A stretch of 64,000 bases of DNA from Prorocentrum cordatum (Eukaryota > Sar > Dinophyceae > Prorocentrales > Prorocentraceae): positions 1,116,280-1,180,279 of the forward strand of contig CAUYUJ010011558.1 in assembly GCA_963575745.1 (NCBI GenBank), in the 5' to 3' direction. Of the stretch, positions 1 through 11,175 are shown piece after piece. A program made the translations under genes and the position numbers. Positions within the stretch are counted from its first letter, which is position 1. Every line of letters begins with the position of its first letter. The notes beneath the pieces were generated by a model. It had not been told where the DNA came from, made no database searches, and saw only the letters and a list, made by a program, of their open reading frames with translations.

Positions 1-1598
1 TGTACAGAAACCCAAACGCGCCCGGCCCCTCCCCGCAGAGGCGCCGCCGGGCTCCCCCTCCGAGCACCCGCCGCTGGTCGGGCCCGCGAGCCCCCTCGCG
101 CGCGCCCTCCCCGGCGCCTGGAGCCCCTCGCCGCCGAGCCCGCGCTCGCGCGGCGGGCTGCCGAGCCCAGCGCAGCGGGGCTTGCTGCAGCTCTGACGCC
201 CCGCGGGGCCCTCCTCGCCCGGCGCGCGGCGGGGCCACTCGACCGGCGCGCGAGGGCGCGGAGGGCCAGGAGCGAACAGAAGGACGCACACGTACACGAA
301 GCCACGTCGGTTTCGAAAGTACGCATCGCGCGATCGCTCATGATATGAAGGTGGTTCTCGCGGACTGGGAGGCCGTAGTCATGTACGTGGTTGGGCGCGT
401 ACGTCCTCTGCAGGTTCCCTAGTCAGTGCTCGGCGGCGAGCCCAGGGGGAAGGGAGAAGGGGCGGGCCTTCTCAGAAGGCTCGGAAGTCTGGCCTTCTGA
501 CCTGTCAGAAGGCGCGAGGGCTTCTGAGAGACCCCGCCGCCTTCTGAGAAGGCCTTATCCTTTTCACTTCCCCCCTCGCTCGCCGCCGAAGTGCCCCGCA
601 GCGCTCGGCCGCGGGCGGCGCTGCGCCTCTCGGCCGCCGTCGGGCGAGCGGGCGGGCGACGGCGGCGGCCGCCGAGGCGATGGATCGCCCCAGAGGGGCG
701 GTTGCCTGGGCCTGCCGCAAGCCCTGCCTGCCGAGCGCCTCGCCCCGTGCCGCCCCTGGGCTCGCCGCTCGACTTTCGGGGAAACGAGACTCGAGTGCGT
801 CGGAACTCCGGCTCGCCTAGCCACTGGGACTTCTTCATCTCCGTGGACAAGGGCCAATCATCCCGTGGTGAAGGAAGGGACTTCTCCAACCCGCCGCTAC
901 AGCGGTGGAGGTCCAAACCTTGAGTGGCAAGGTCATCTTAGCAAGGGTACGCACTGCATCCCGTTTGTTGACGAACCCGCATTTGATTTTGACGGTCCGG
1001 TTTTCGTGGGATGTTTGCAGCGGACGCTCGTGTTAAATTTCAGAGGAGGGTTCGTCATTTTCCTGACGGCCCCGTCAGGCCAACTGGAGTCCCCCGACCC
1101 GAGTCTCACGTCTCCCCGAGTATCTGTTGGTGGCTCGAAAGGGCAAGCGCGCCTGAGGTCGACCTGCGCCGCGCGTGGTATCCGAAGGCTAGCCCAGGGG
1201 GAGCAGTGAGGATGTGGGGAGGTTCGTTTGCAGAGGGTCGGAAAGGGTACCGAAAGAATGGTGACGATGACCGACGGCAAGTCTTGTTCATTTTGAGCAG
1301 GGCTCGTTGTCGGTGTGACCGCGGCTGCTGTCCATTCAGGACAATCTTTGGCTGCGCAACAGCCGCCGCTGCCAGATTTGGACAACGTTTGCTGTTGAGC
1401 GTCGTCTCCATGTTTCCTGTTCCAGTGTCGGGCGTGCCAAGTATGAGTGTCCAAGGGGGGCCCGTGGCTCATGGAGTTGTTATCGAGCTCCCCCTTGGGG
1501 GCACCTCTTGGGGCCTTCTTGGGTTATCCCCACATCCTAAGTGGGTTTCTTGTTTTCTCTGGACACCCCGCGCATGAACAGGAACAGAAACCCACCCA
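1..1598. other. GC-rich sequence, no supported gene
   Basis: An open frame at 391-1209 (+) exists, but overlapping open frames occur on both strands, as expected in GC-rich non-coding DNA. Its translation is arginine/proline/glycine-rich and shows no domain I recognise. From about 930 the base composition becomes more mixed, still without a convincing frame. I see no gene here. Confidence 0.5.
455..565. repeat. Cluster of short CCTTCTnAGAAGG palindromes
   Basis: Within about 110 bp there are several near-copies of the palindrome CCTTCT-N-AGAAGG or its half-sites, including gccttctcagaaggc, gccttctgac, gtcagaaggc and gccttctgagaaggcc. The same motif family recurs at 54885-55195. The function is unknown. 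Confidence 0.65.
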
Positions 1599-1975
1599 CA
1601 TCATCACCATCATCATCAGCATCATCATCATCATCATCATCAGCATCATCATCATCATCAGCATCATCATCATCATCGTCATCATCAGTATCATGATCAT
1701 CAGCAGCAGCAGCACCAGCAGCATCAGCATCATCATCACCATTTTAGTTATCATCACCATCACCATCATAATAAGCATCATCATCATCACCAGCATAATC
1801 ATCATCAGCCCCTCTTTTCGCCACTTGCACATTCACATATGCACACTCATCATCATCATCATCATCATCATCATCTGCTTTTTCAACATCACTCAGTCCC
1901 TCACTCACTCACTCATCCACTCATCATCATCACCATCATCATCGACATCAGTCCCACACTCATACGCTTTCACAC
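1599..1975. repeat. (CAT)n/(ATC)n microsatellite
   Basis: Imperfect trinucleotide repeat of CAT/ATC with interruptions such as cagcagcag and cactcactcactc near its 3' end. It produces His-, Ile-, Ser- or Met-rich open frames on both strands that are composition artefacts. Confidence 0.9.
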
Positions 1976-2010
1976 ACACACAAACACAGTCACACATTCA
2001 TGGATTCATC

Positions 2011-2950
2011 TTGAGGAAGTCTAAGGCGGGAGCCTCGTCTTTGAGCGAATTATGAGGGAGTCTCAGGCGTGGTGGGGCCCGCACTTCCTGTTCGTTATCC
2101 GAGTCGGTCATCCAAATATTGTAAGTGCCTTCAATATTGGGCACCTCGCGCCTGAATGTTGACGAAGCCTCAGACGGGAGATTCGTTTGTGAGTGAATTG
2201 CGAGGAAGTCTCAGGCGGGAGCCCCCTTCCTATGGAGCCCGCGCTTTACGTTGGTAATCGGAACAGGTCCTCCAAATCTTGTAACTGTCGTCGCTGTTGG
2301 GCCCCTCGCGCTTGAATGTTGAAGAAGCCTCAGGCTGGAGCCTCGTTTGTGATTGGATCGCGAGGAAGTCTCAGGCAGGAGCCCCTTTTCCATGGAGCCC
2401 GCAACTCATGTTGGCAATCCGAGCAGGTCATCAACATGTTGCTGTTGTCTTCAATTTTGGGACCCTCGCGCCTGAATTTCGAAGAAGCCTAAGGCGGGGA
2501 GCCTCGTTTGTGAGTGAATTGCAAGGAAGTCTCAAGGCGGGAGCCCCTTCCCCATCGAGCCCGCACTTCATGTTGGCAATCCGAGCAGGTCATCCAAATC
2601 TGGTACCTGTGGTCATTTTTGGGCCCTTCACGCATGAATGTTGAGGAAACCTCAGGCGGGAGCGTCATCTGCGAGCGACTTGCGAGGAAGTCTCAGGCGG
2701 GAGCCCCCTACCGATGGGGCCCGCGCTGCATATTCGTAACCCGAGCAAGACATGCGAAACCTAGACCTGTAACAAATTTTGCGATCCCCAACCAGGTTTG
2801 TATTTTGAGGAAGTCTCAGGCGGGAGCCTCGTTTGTGAATGAGTGGCGAGGAAATTTCGAGCGGGAGCCTGCTCGCTATGTTGCCCACAACTCCATGTTT
2901 GAATCCGAGCAAGTCTTCTGGATCTCGTAGCTGTCGTCATTGTTGGGCTC
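2011..2950. repeat. Tandem array of ~160-bp units, six copies
   Basis: Six diverged units start at about 2011, 2159, 2319, 2479, 2641 and 2805, spaced about 148, 160, 160, 162 and 164 bp. Each unit carries gaggaagtctcaggcgggag twice, then a segment like cccgcrcttcatgttggcaatccgagcaggtc, then a cctcgcgcctgaatgttga junction. The unit is degenerate and not open throughout in one frame, so this looks like satellite-type DNA. Confidence 0.85.
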
Positions 2951-3105
2951 AGGAACGAAAGGTGATGCGAGCCGTCGCGGGCCAATCCAAGCGGGGTTAC
3001 TTTTGTGTTTTTGAGAGGGCCACCCGCTCGGCTGAACCCTGTCCCCCCCGCGGCGACGGCGTCACCATCGACTGCGCCAGGGATAAGGACGCTGGTCGCA
3101 CGGAC

Positions 3106-3321
3106 ATGTCGGACGAGCAGTGGCGGCTGCACCTCTACGTCCTGATCTCCCGCGCCAGGCGCATTCGGAACATGCTGATCCTGCAGCCGCCCGCGCGAAA
3201 GTTCCTGGAGCGCGGGCCCCTGCAGAAAGCGTTCCGGAAGTTCGACGCGATAGCGGAGAGATCCAGAACCGAGGCGGAGCAGCTCACAGCACGGCTGGGC
3301 TTCGCGTTGCCCACCGCATGA
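3106..3321 (+). CDS. Small hypothetical protein (71 aa)
   Basis: The frame is open from 2839, but the upstream part lies in the repeat array. The ATG at 3106 gives a 71-residue product starting MSDEQWRLHLYVLISRARR, with alternating hydrophobic and basic residues suggesting two or three amphipathic helices, and ending at TGA. The third positions are GC-rich. I recognise no family. There are no neighbouring genes and no SL acceptor I can assign. It could be a chance ORF or a single exon. Confidence 0.3.
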   Translation: MSDEQWRLHLYVLISRARRIRNMLILQPPARKFLERGPLQKAFRKFDAIAERSRTEAEQLTARLGFALPTA

Positions 3322-3329
3322 GCGCGGCC

Positions 3330-3700
3330 GCGCCCACCCCGAGGCCCGCGGGGTTGCCCCAACGGCCTGGCCCGCGGGGTTTGACCCGGCGGCCCGCCCC
3401 CGCGCCCCAGCGGCCCGCGGGGTTGTCCCAAAAGCATGGCCCGCGGGATTGCCTCAAAAGCTTCGCGATTTAGCCGTCGGCGAACGCGCGCGCGTTGGCC
3501 GAGGCGGCGCCAGCGCCGAGGAACATCGACGCGCTTGCCCCGACGGGGGAGGAGGGGAGGCGCACATGGAGAAGAGGCAGGGGGGGATGAGGGGGGGGAC
3601 GGGGTAGGGGAGGGCGATGATGAGGAGGAGGTGGAGAAGGAAGAGGAGGAGGAGAAGGAGGAGGAGGGGGAGGACACACAGAGGTAGGAAAGGGGAGCAG
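3330..3700. repeat. GGCCCGCGGGGTTG short repeats, then (GGA)n tract
   Basis: At 3335-3470 a short motif close to ggcccgcggggttg recurs about four to five times with cccaa or ccaaaag linkers. From 3545 to 3690 the plus strand is a purine-rich (GGA/GAG)n tract. Open frames through it give Glu/Gly or Pro/Ser runs and are not real genes. Confidence 0.7.
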
Positions 3701-4795
3701 AGCAGAGGGCGAGAGGAAGGCGCCCGCCAGGGCGAGGAGGAAGAGGCTAAAGGCGAGCTAAACAGATTATCATGTGGTGTTCCACCGTCGGAGTAATCAT
3801 TGAGCCCCTCTTGAGGCCTCGGACGCCGCGTCGGGGCCACATCGGTGGCCTTTCTGGTCGTTTTAGGCGCTCCACAAAGACCGAGAATGGAAAGCTATTC
3901 GAACTCAAGAACCGGGGAACCAACAATGACGGAAACATGAGTTAGAACAGTTCAGAGGTTCGCCAAAGGCGGGGCTTGAGGCGCCGCCAGGTGGCTCCAG
4001 CGCCGTTCCGAGGCATCCGCGCGGACTTTTGGGTCTTATGTGTATGCCATCGCTTGTTCCCTGGCAGGAACTATTCCCTCACGGCGCAGCGCGCAGCCGC
4101 TGCCATTGCGGAGAGCCGCTGAGCTTCCCGCGGGCCGAAGGCCCAGACCTCGTCTGGGCTGGCAGCAGTCACGACGGAAGTGGCCGATGTCGGCCTCCGC
4201 GAGGCCCTCGCCCGGCCCAGGGGCCGTCAGGACACGGCTCGGGCCAAAAGGCCGGCTTTGGGGAGGGAGCCTGGACCTCTGGGAATCCGCTTCGCTCAAG
4301 AACCACGGCGCCAGAGGTATGAAGGGGGGATCGATTAGGGGATCGATTACAAAATTGATTCCGCCGGCCCCTACAAGGAGTGAGTGTTTGAGACGATCAT
4401 GGAAGCGACATTTTGGGTCAGGGGCCCTTGGATGAATCTGAGGGTCTGTGAGGGTCTCTTGGGATTTTTTTTTTTTCTGGGGCCTCTTGGGTTTTTTTTT
4501 GGGAGCCTCGTGGGCAATCTTGAAACCATATTGGATCGTCGTGGAGCTACTTTTGGCCGTCATTGCGCTCTCTTCGATGGTCGTGGCGCTCTGCCTGGCC
4601 CTGGTGAGCTGCCTGGGCTTTTTGGGGGTTCCGGAGAGCCCAGGATGGTTGATGAACTCGTCCATACCCCCCCCGCCCCACCCCTCAGATCGGAGTTTGG
4701 ACCCTAGGGGAGGGGGAAAGGGGGAGGAGGATAGCCAAATGTCTCAAAAGCATCTTTCACAACAGAACCGATGTACCCTAACATTGATCTCTGCG
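3700..4795. other. No supported gene
   Basis: Mixed GC-rich DNA. It contains a small aggggatcgatta repeat near 4325-4350 and two T-homopolymers (around 4470 and 4492) inside a ggggcctcttggg-type low-complexity stretch (4430-4640), similar in style to 22225-22600. The open frames overlap on both strands and have no recognisable domain. Confidence 0.45.
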
Positions 4796-4920
4796 TCGAT
4801 AATTCGTGGGGTGCTCCGTGGATCCACGGAACCTTCTACGCATGTTGTTGTAGACTCAACGGAAAAAATGAACCTGGTGTAAAAGCAATTCTGCAGTCGA
4901 TCCCCTACTCGAGAGGAGGA
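4796..4920. repeat. Dispersed repeat family 1, copy A
   Basis: This stretch resembles 56228-56347 in the same orientation. Shared blocks are cgataattc/cataattc, ttctacg followed by tgt-gtagact, a caattNtgcagtcg block and cccctactcgag. The two copies lie more than 51 kb apart, so this is an old interspersed repeat. No coding capacity is seen. Confidence 0.55.
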
Positions 4921-5056
4921 GGGGGGGGTGGGGGTGGTATCTTTGTGTAGGTGGTTTGTGTGTGTGTGTGTTCTTGTGTGTGTGTGTCTCCAGCTTTATC
5001 ATTGCCTTTCTCGTTTCCTGTATCCTTCGGTAGTTCCCATTATCATTATCTCTCTC

Positions 5057-5087
<31 letters not shown>

Positions 5088-5097
5088 TGCATGCCTC
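4921..5097. repeat. Dispersed repeat family 2, copy A, with (TG)n and (CT)n
   Basis: The order is a G-run, ggtggtatctttgtgtaggt, a (GT)n tract, tttcctg, then (CT)n. The reverse complement of the same order is found at 8960-9097. The shared non-repetitive core, about 25 bp, exceeds what the microsatellites alone would give. It is probably a small interspersed element with microsatellite parts. Confidence 0.65.
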
Positions 5098-5537
5098 TAG
5101 GTCCAAGTGGCTTCGCTGATCCAAAGATTTCGATGCTCATCTTTGTCATGCGAGCACGAACGGAAAATGTGTGGCAGCTCGTGGAAACGCGCTTCGCCAG
5201 AGAAGCCTTGCGGGAGCCGAGCGGGAGCGGGTGGGAGCGAGTCGGCAGGTTTCTCGGGTTGAGGTCAGCGTGCACCTATTGCAGAGAGCGCGGGTAGAAG
5301 CGCGCATGGTTTCTTGATTTGGCCATGCCAGAAAGCTAACATATGCGTATCCACACGTTCACATGTAGTATATGTTACGCACATTGCCACGCGCGCGCAC
5401 TGTGAATGCCAACATCTAGAACACGCGCGCTGTATATTTTACAACGATGCGTATTTAGGTTTGGGCTCAATTTTGATTGGGGTGCCGAGACCGAAGCGGC
5501 CTGGCATCGCTTCGCCCTCGCGCCAGGTCGGCGCGAT

Positions 5538-6026
5538 ATGGCCGCCAGCTCAGGCGCGCAGTCCTCATCGGGCGCGCCTTTGACGTTGGCCCAGCAATAC
5601 GAGCAAGAAGAAGATTGTGCGATCTCTTTCGAGCTCGCGGTGAAGGTGACGGGTGCTCTGGTGTGCGCAACCATCAAGAAGCCTGACCACCTCCTCCTCG
5701 ACCTCGACGCGCACTGCCCGGGCCACACCGACTGGGGTGAGCACCGGGTGGTCGGCCCCGGCGTGCCCCACGCGCTCAACGCCATTCGTGGCGTCAAGCG
5801 CGGGCCGCCGATCAACCGCTCGGTGGCTTCGGCGGGGAAGCAGGCGGAGTACGTGGCGTACGTAGAGGCCCTTCTGGACGATCTGAATGCAGATCCGTGG
5901 CTGGGTCACATTCTTGAGACGCTCAACCTTGGACCGCTTACGTACCACGACGTGGAGTTTTCGCTCTGCGAATTCCGCAAGCTTCTCGTCGGAACGCATC
6001 TTCGGCCCTACCGGCCGAGGCTATGA
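5538..6026 (+). CDS. Hypothetical protein (162 aa)
   Basis: The frame is open from 5406 to TGA at 6024. The ATG at 5538 is preferred because residues before it read like untranslated AT-rich sequence, whereas MAASSGAQSSSGAPLTLAQQ onward has a normal amino-acid mix. It contains a segment with VKVTGALVCATIKKPDHLLLD, a GHTDWGEHRVVGPG turn-rich stretch and a C-terminal helical LLDDLNADPWLGHILETL segment. No signal peptide or membrane helix is visible and I recognise no family. It is uninterrupted, unlike the retroelement ORFs nearby, which makes it the best small-gene candidate in the first 10 kb. It could be one exon of a longer gene. Confidence 0.5.
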   Translation: MAASSGAQSSSGAPLTLAQQYEQEEDCAISFELAVKVTGALVCATIKKPDHLLLDLDAHCPGHTDWGEHRVVGPGVPHALNAIRGVKRGPPINRSVASAGKQAEYVAYVEALLDDLNADPWLGHILETLNLGPLTYHDVEFSLCEFRKLLVGTHLRPYRPRL

Positions 6027-6175
6027 TGAGCCAGTGCTAGACTGTCGCCGCGCTGATTGGGGTCGCGCGGTTGCGCTTTGTGTGTGTGTCTACTAAAAAG
6101 TAGTATTCCTCCTCTTCCCTCCTCGTCGTCATCGTCATTATCATTTATAATCATGTCCATCCCTATCCCTTCCTC

Positions 6176-6399
<224 letters not shown>

Positions 6400-6489
6400 G
6401 CCGTTCTTGCCACGCCCCCTTGGGCTTCATTTGCGGCCCTCTGCGCCTTGTCGCAGGGAAGGTAAGACTCTCGGGGGAGCTGTGTAAAT

Positions 6490-7135
6490 CAATAAATGCG
6501 AGAAAAAACAGCGGCGCCACAGATGCGCCATAAGTGTGGAAACATATGGGAAACGCATTAGAAACGCTTGACGGCGTAAACGTGCGAACACACTATTACT
6601 TCATGTATTTATTGTTTCTAATCAGATTATTTAGGATTCTGTGCGAAAGCACGAAATGCCAGAAAAAAACAGCGGCGCCACCGATGCGCCAGAAGTGTGG
6701 AAACATATGGAAAACGCGTTAGAACCGCTTCAAGGCGTAATCGTGCGCACACACTATTACTTCATGTATTTACAGATTTAAATAATATTCCTTGGGATTC
6801 TGTGTGAGAGCAACGCTTGCGAGAAAAAAAAACGGCACCACAAATGCGCGAGGAGTGTGAGAACATATGGGAAGCGCATTAGAAACGCTTGAAGGCGTAA
6901 ACGTGCGAACACATCATTACTTCATGTAGTGTTGGTTTTGTATTCAGATTATTTGGGATTCTGTGTGAAAACACAAAATGCCAGAAAAAAACAGCGGCGC
7001 CACAGATGCGCCAGAATTGTGGAAACATGTGGGAAACGCATTAGAACCGCTTCAAGGCGTAAGCGTGCGCACAAATTATTATTGCATGTATTTATGGATG
7101 TTTTATAAGATTCCCTTGGGTTCGATGTGAAAACA
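6490..7135. repeat. Tandem array of 161-bp units, four copies
   Basis: Four copies of a unit reading roughly: gccagaaaaaaacagcggcg, ccacagatgcgcc, gtgtggaaacatatgggaaa, cgcattagaaacgctt, aaggcgtaaacgtgcg, then attacttcatgtattt and an AT-rich tail ending gggattctgtgtgaaa. The anchor tcatgta occurs at 6601, 6762 and 6922, with a diverged copy near 7084 (spacing 161, 160 and about 162). Sequence differs from the 2.0-kb array although the period is the same. Confidence 0.9.
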
Positions 7136-7139
7136 TTAA

Positions 7140-7369
7140 AAATCAATGAACACGATGTGTTTTTCAATATTATTGTTCAAAAGTCAATGAAAACGATTTG
7201 TTTTCAAATCTTTTTAATCGAAAATCAATAAAAACGCTGTGTTTTCCAATAATTCAAATTATTTCCCATATTTTCCAATAAAAAAACGCTGTGTTTTCCA
7301 ATTTTCCAATGTTTTTTCAAGGTTTCGGGTACGGCAACGCTGTGTTTTCCAGATTTCTATTTAAAAATC

Positions 7370-7453
<84 letters not shown>

Positions 7454-8655
7454 ATGCGTTTTCATTTATTTCAATGAACAATAAATAAACACGCTGTGTT
7501 TTCCAATCTTTTTAATCGAACATCAATAAAAACGCTGTGTTTTCCATTTTTTTATTAAAAAAAAACTCAATAAAAAAACGCTATGTTTTCCAATTATTTT
7601 AATGAAAAATCAATAAAAACCCTATGTTTTCCAACTTTTTCATGAAAAACTCAATAAAAAAACGCTACGTTTTCCAATTATTTTAATGAAACATCAATAA
7701 AAATGCTGTTTTTTTTTCTAATTTTTTCAGCAAAAATCAATAAAAACGCTGCGTTTCCAAATTATGTTAATGAAAAATCAATGAAAACGTTGTGTTTTCA
7801 AATAATTCCAATTATTTCCAATATTTTCAAATAAAAAACGCTGTGTTTTCCAATTTCCCAATGTTTTTCAAGGTTTCGGGTACGGCAACGGGGCGACGCG
7901 CGATCCTTGCTGGAAAACCTTGAAAAATATTGGAAAATTGGAAAACACAGGTTCTTATTAGAAAATATTTGAAATAATTGGAATTATTGGAAAACACAAT
8001 GTTTTCATTGATGCTTGTTCAAAAAGATGGTAAAACACAGCGTTTTTATTGATTTTTCATTAAAAGAATTGGAAAACACAGCGTTTTTATTGATGTTTTT
8101 TTTTAATATTTATATATATATATATATAAAACAATGTTTTTTTTTATTGATTTTTGTTGAATAGGATTGGGAAACATAGCGTTTTCATTGATTTTTCATT
8201 AAAATAATTGTATAACGCAGCGTTTTTATTGATTTTTGCTTAAAAAATTAGAAAACACACCGTTTTTATTGATTTTTCATTAAAATAATTGGAAAACGCA
8301 GCGTTTTTTTATTTAGTTTTTAATGAAGAATTTAGAAAACACAGCGTTTTTATTGATTTTTCATTAAAATAATTGGAAAACGTAGCGTTTTTATTGAGTT
8401 TTTAATAAAAAAAAATTAGAAAACGCAGCGTTTTTATTGATGTTCGATTAAAAAGATTGGAAAACACAGCGTGTTTATTGATTTTTCATTAAAATAATTG
8501 GAAAACGCAGCGTTTTTATTGATTTTTCAATAAAAATCTGGAACACACAGCGCTGCAGTACCCGAAACCTTGAAAAACATTGGAAAATTGGAAAACACAG
8601 CGTTTTTATTGGAAAATATTGGAAAGAATTGGAATTAATGGAAAACACAGCGTTT
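7140..8655. repeat. 1.5-kb AT-rich inverted repeat built of ~40-bp units
   Basis: The left arm (about 7140-7890) repeats aaatcaataaaaacgctgtg followed by ttttccaattattttaatg. The right arm (about 7910-8655) repeats its reverse complement, cagcgtttttattgattttt and attggaaaacaca. Both arms also carry the longer block caaggtttcgggtacggcaa (7319 and 7869 on plus; reverse complement around 8560). The centre near 7890-7910 is GC-rich (ggggcgacgcgcgatcc). A transcript could fold into a long imperfect hairpin. No gene is seen. Confidence 0.85.
7375..7451. repeat. A77 homopolymer
   Basis: An uninterrupted run of about 77 adenines within the left arm of the inverted repeat. It could be a retroposed poly(A) tail or slippage product. 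Its assembled length may be unreliable. Confidence 0.9.
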
Positions 8656-8659
8656 TTAT

Positions 8660-8940
8660 GCATTTCAATAGAATCTTCTGGATGCGGAATCCAGTCCATT
8701 TCTATTGAATTCCAATTGGAATCTAGTTAGAATCCAAATAGAAATCATCTGGACCTGGGACCCGTTCTCTTTCGATTGAAATCCGATTGAAATCTCATTG
8801 GATGTCAATAGAATCTTCTGGCTGCGGAATCCATCCCATTTCTATTGAAATCAAATTGGAATCTAATTGGAATCCAAATAGAAATCCTCTGGATCTGGGC
8901 CCCGCTCCCCTTTCATTGAAATCCAATCAAAAGCAAACGA
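8660..8940. repeat. Two tandem ~140-bp units
   Basis: Two copies of a unit containing agaatcttctggmtgcggaa, tccatttctattgaa, ttggaatctaattggaatcc and ctggacctgggaccc. The anchor tgcggaat occurs at 8683 and 8823, giving a period of 140 bp. The internal words are themselves related (attgaaatccaattg), so the unit has nested periodicity. Confidence 0.8.
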
Positions 8941-8959
8941 AAAACTAATACAGACAGAA

Positions 8960-8966
8960 AGAACGA

Positions 8967-9009
<43 letters not shown>

Positions 9010-9097
9010 GGAGACAGCAGAGGGAAATTAGAAACCAGGAAACACACACAAGCCACCTACACAAAGATACCACCCTTACGGGGGGGGGGGGGGGGGG
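8960..9097. repeat. Dispersed repeat family 2, copy B (inverted), ending in a G-run
   Basis: (GA)n, then gaaaccaggaaacacacaca, agccacctacacaaagatac, cacccttac and a run of about 18 G. This is the reverse complement of the arrangement at 4921-5097. Confidence 0.65.
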
Positions 9098-9204
9098 CAA
9101 GGCCTCCGACGCCATGAGTTTCCCTCGTTTTGACGGCCCTGGGGCCCGCAGGAACCTCGCGCCGTTTCTGATCTGTCCCTCATTGCGCGGGGGTGTGCGG
9201 GAAG

Positions 9205-9964
9205 GGCGTGTGTGTGTATAGGTGTGTGTGTAGGTGTGTGTAGGTGTATAGGTGTGTGTAGGTGTGTGTGTGTAGGTGTGTGTAGGCGTGTGTAGGTGTG
9301 TGTGTGTGCGTGTGTGTGTGTGTGTGCGCGTGCGTGTGCGTAGGTGTAGGTGTGTAGGTGTGTGTAGGTGTGTGTGTAGGTGTGTGTAGGTGTGGTAGGT
9401 GTGTGCAGGTGTGTAGGCGTGTAGGTGTGTAGGTGTGTAGGTGTGTAGGTATGTCTGTAGGTGTGTGTAGGTGTGTGTAGGTGTGTGTAGGTGTGTGTAG
9501 GTGTGTGTAGGTGTAGGTGTAGGTGTAGGTGTAGGTGTGTGTAGGTGTGTGTAGGTGTGTGTAGGTGTGTGTGTGTGTGTGTAGGTGTGTGTGTAGGTGT
9601 GTGTAGGTGTAGGTGTGTGTAGGTGTGTGTAGGTGTGTGTAGGTGTGTGTGTAGGTGTGTGTAGGTGTGTGTGTAGGTGTGTGTAGGTGGTGTGTAGGGG
9701 TGCGTAGGGGTGTGTAGGGGTGCGTAGGGGTGTGTAGGTGTAGGTGTGTGTGTGTAGGTGTGTGTAGGTGTGTATAGGTGTGCGTGTATGTGTGCGTGTA
9801 GGTGTGCGTGTAGGTGTGCGTGTAGGTGCGCGTGTAGGTGTGCGCGTGTAGGTGTGTGCGTGTAGGTGTGTGCGTGTAGGTGTGTGTGTGTAGGTGTGTG
9901 TAGGTGTGTGTGTGTGTGCAGGTGTGTGTAGGTGTGTGTGTAGGTGTGTGTGACTGTGTGTGTA

Positions 9965-10012
<48 letters not shown>

Positions 10013-10028
10013 TGTGTGTGTGTGTGAG
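9205..10028. repeat. GTGTAGGT/(TG)n minisatellite
   Basis: About 820 bp of variant gtgtgtaggt units grading into (TGCG)n and (TG)n near 9980-10028. Minus-strand frames read as long His/Thr/Tyr/Pro/Leu runs of over 400 residues. These are translation artefacts of a 10-12-bp repeat. The unit is not the TTTAGGG-type telomere repeat. Confidence 0.9.
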
Positions 10029-11025
10029 GAGGGAGGCGCGGCCAGGAGCCTGGAGCAGGGCAGCGGGGGAGCAGAATGACGCGGACAAGCCAGGAGATTA
10101 AAGGGGAGGGAGAGGGGGGGAAGAGGGACGAAGGTAGGAGGAGGAGGAGGAAGAAGAACATCGAGAGGTGCCATGCCTCTTTCGCGTCGCGTTGCAAGTC
10201 GCAACGGGAGGCTTTCGATTGCCTTCGGTTTCCTGGACAGTCAGGAAACGATTCGGGAGAGGTCCAGATTTCTGAGGGTCCACGTTGCGAGAGGCACGCA
10301 GCATTGGAGGGCGATGAGGAGGACAGGGGCCGAGATGGGGGGGCGGGAAGGGGGATCATCGGGCGGACGAGCAGGCACCGCTGTTCCCCATGCGTCGAGG
10401 CACGCGGGTATGGTTGTCCCTTTTCTTGCCCCCCCTCGCGTGGTAAGGATACGCGCCAGCGTCAGCTGAGGGGGGAGTACTTAGCGAGCGCGTTGCGGGA
10501 GGATGCCGAACGGTGGCGTTCATCAGCAGGAGGGAAATGAGGAGGCACGAAAGGTGGGGAGGAGGAGGAGGAGGAGGAGGAGGAGGAGGAGGAGGAGGAT
10601 GAGAAGGCGGTGGACGAAGACAAGCGGGAGGAGGAGCAGCGGGGGTGCGAGGGAGGTTATGGCGGGAGACGAGTGCCTCCCTGAATTGGCAGTATGTGCA
10701 CTGCCCTGATGTGCTGCTGCTGGCAGAAGCCCCGCTGGCCACCGCCAGGGCAGCGAATCCTGAGTTCCTCGTTCTCGCCGTTCTCTGGATCCTTCTCCTT
10801 CTGCCGCTGTTCCCACTCCTCTTCCTCATCATCGTCATACATCCTTCTTTCGCTCCGCTGCGGAAACTTGTCCCAACGGGCCTTCTTTCTGAGTCTGGAA
10901 GGACTGCACGAGGTGCCGATTGGTCATTCCCACGGTTTTCTCGTTCACCCTCCTTCATTACTATTGCCACCTTCCTCCTCCTCCTCGTTCATCCTGGCTC
11001 CTCTCCCATCCCTCCAAACCCTTTT
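10029..11025. other. No supported gene; short (GGA)n and (CTC)n tracts
   Basis: Purine-rich at 10100-10160 and 10555-10600, and pyrimidine-rich at 10790-11010. A frame at 10645-11160 (+) gives a Leu/Pro/Ser-rich product without recognisable domains. I see no convincing gene. Confidence 0.45.
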
Positions 11026-11175
11026 CACTCGAACGGTAGGTCAGCAGTGAATGTTGGGTGTGTGAGAGCCTTGTTTATCCGCCGCCATGTGGTTCAAGGT
11101 ATGTTTCCGGCATCCGCTATGGGACTCGCACTGCATCCGTTCTTAGACATCGCACATTGACATGACGTCGTCCTT
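11026..11175 (+). repeat. Putative 5' LTR segment
   Basis: It aligns with 21175-21324 at roughly three quarters identity by eye. Shared blocks include tcgaacggt, cagtgaatgttgggtgtg, gccttgttt, tccgccgccat, ttcttagacatcgca/ctcttagacatcgca and gacgtcgtcc. Direct orientation and position outside gag and RNase H support an LTR. I cannot fix its exact ends; a TGTTGG start inside the block at 11051 would be typical of copia LTRs. Confidence 0.55.

Noticed and set aside
9205-10028. Telomeric or subtelomeric repeat (GTGTAGGT).
   Set aside because: The unit does not match TTTAGGG-type telomeres and is irregular; it is an internal minisatellite.
8945-10204. A 419-codon minus-strand ORF rich in His/Thr/Tyr/Pro/Leu.
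   Set aside because: It is the translation of a GTGTAGGT/(TG)n minisatellite; two other frames on the same strand give similar runs.
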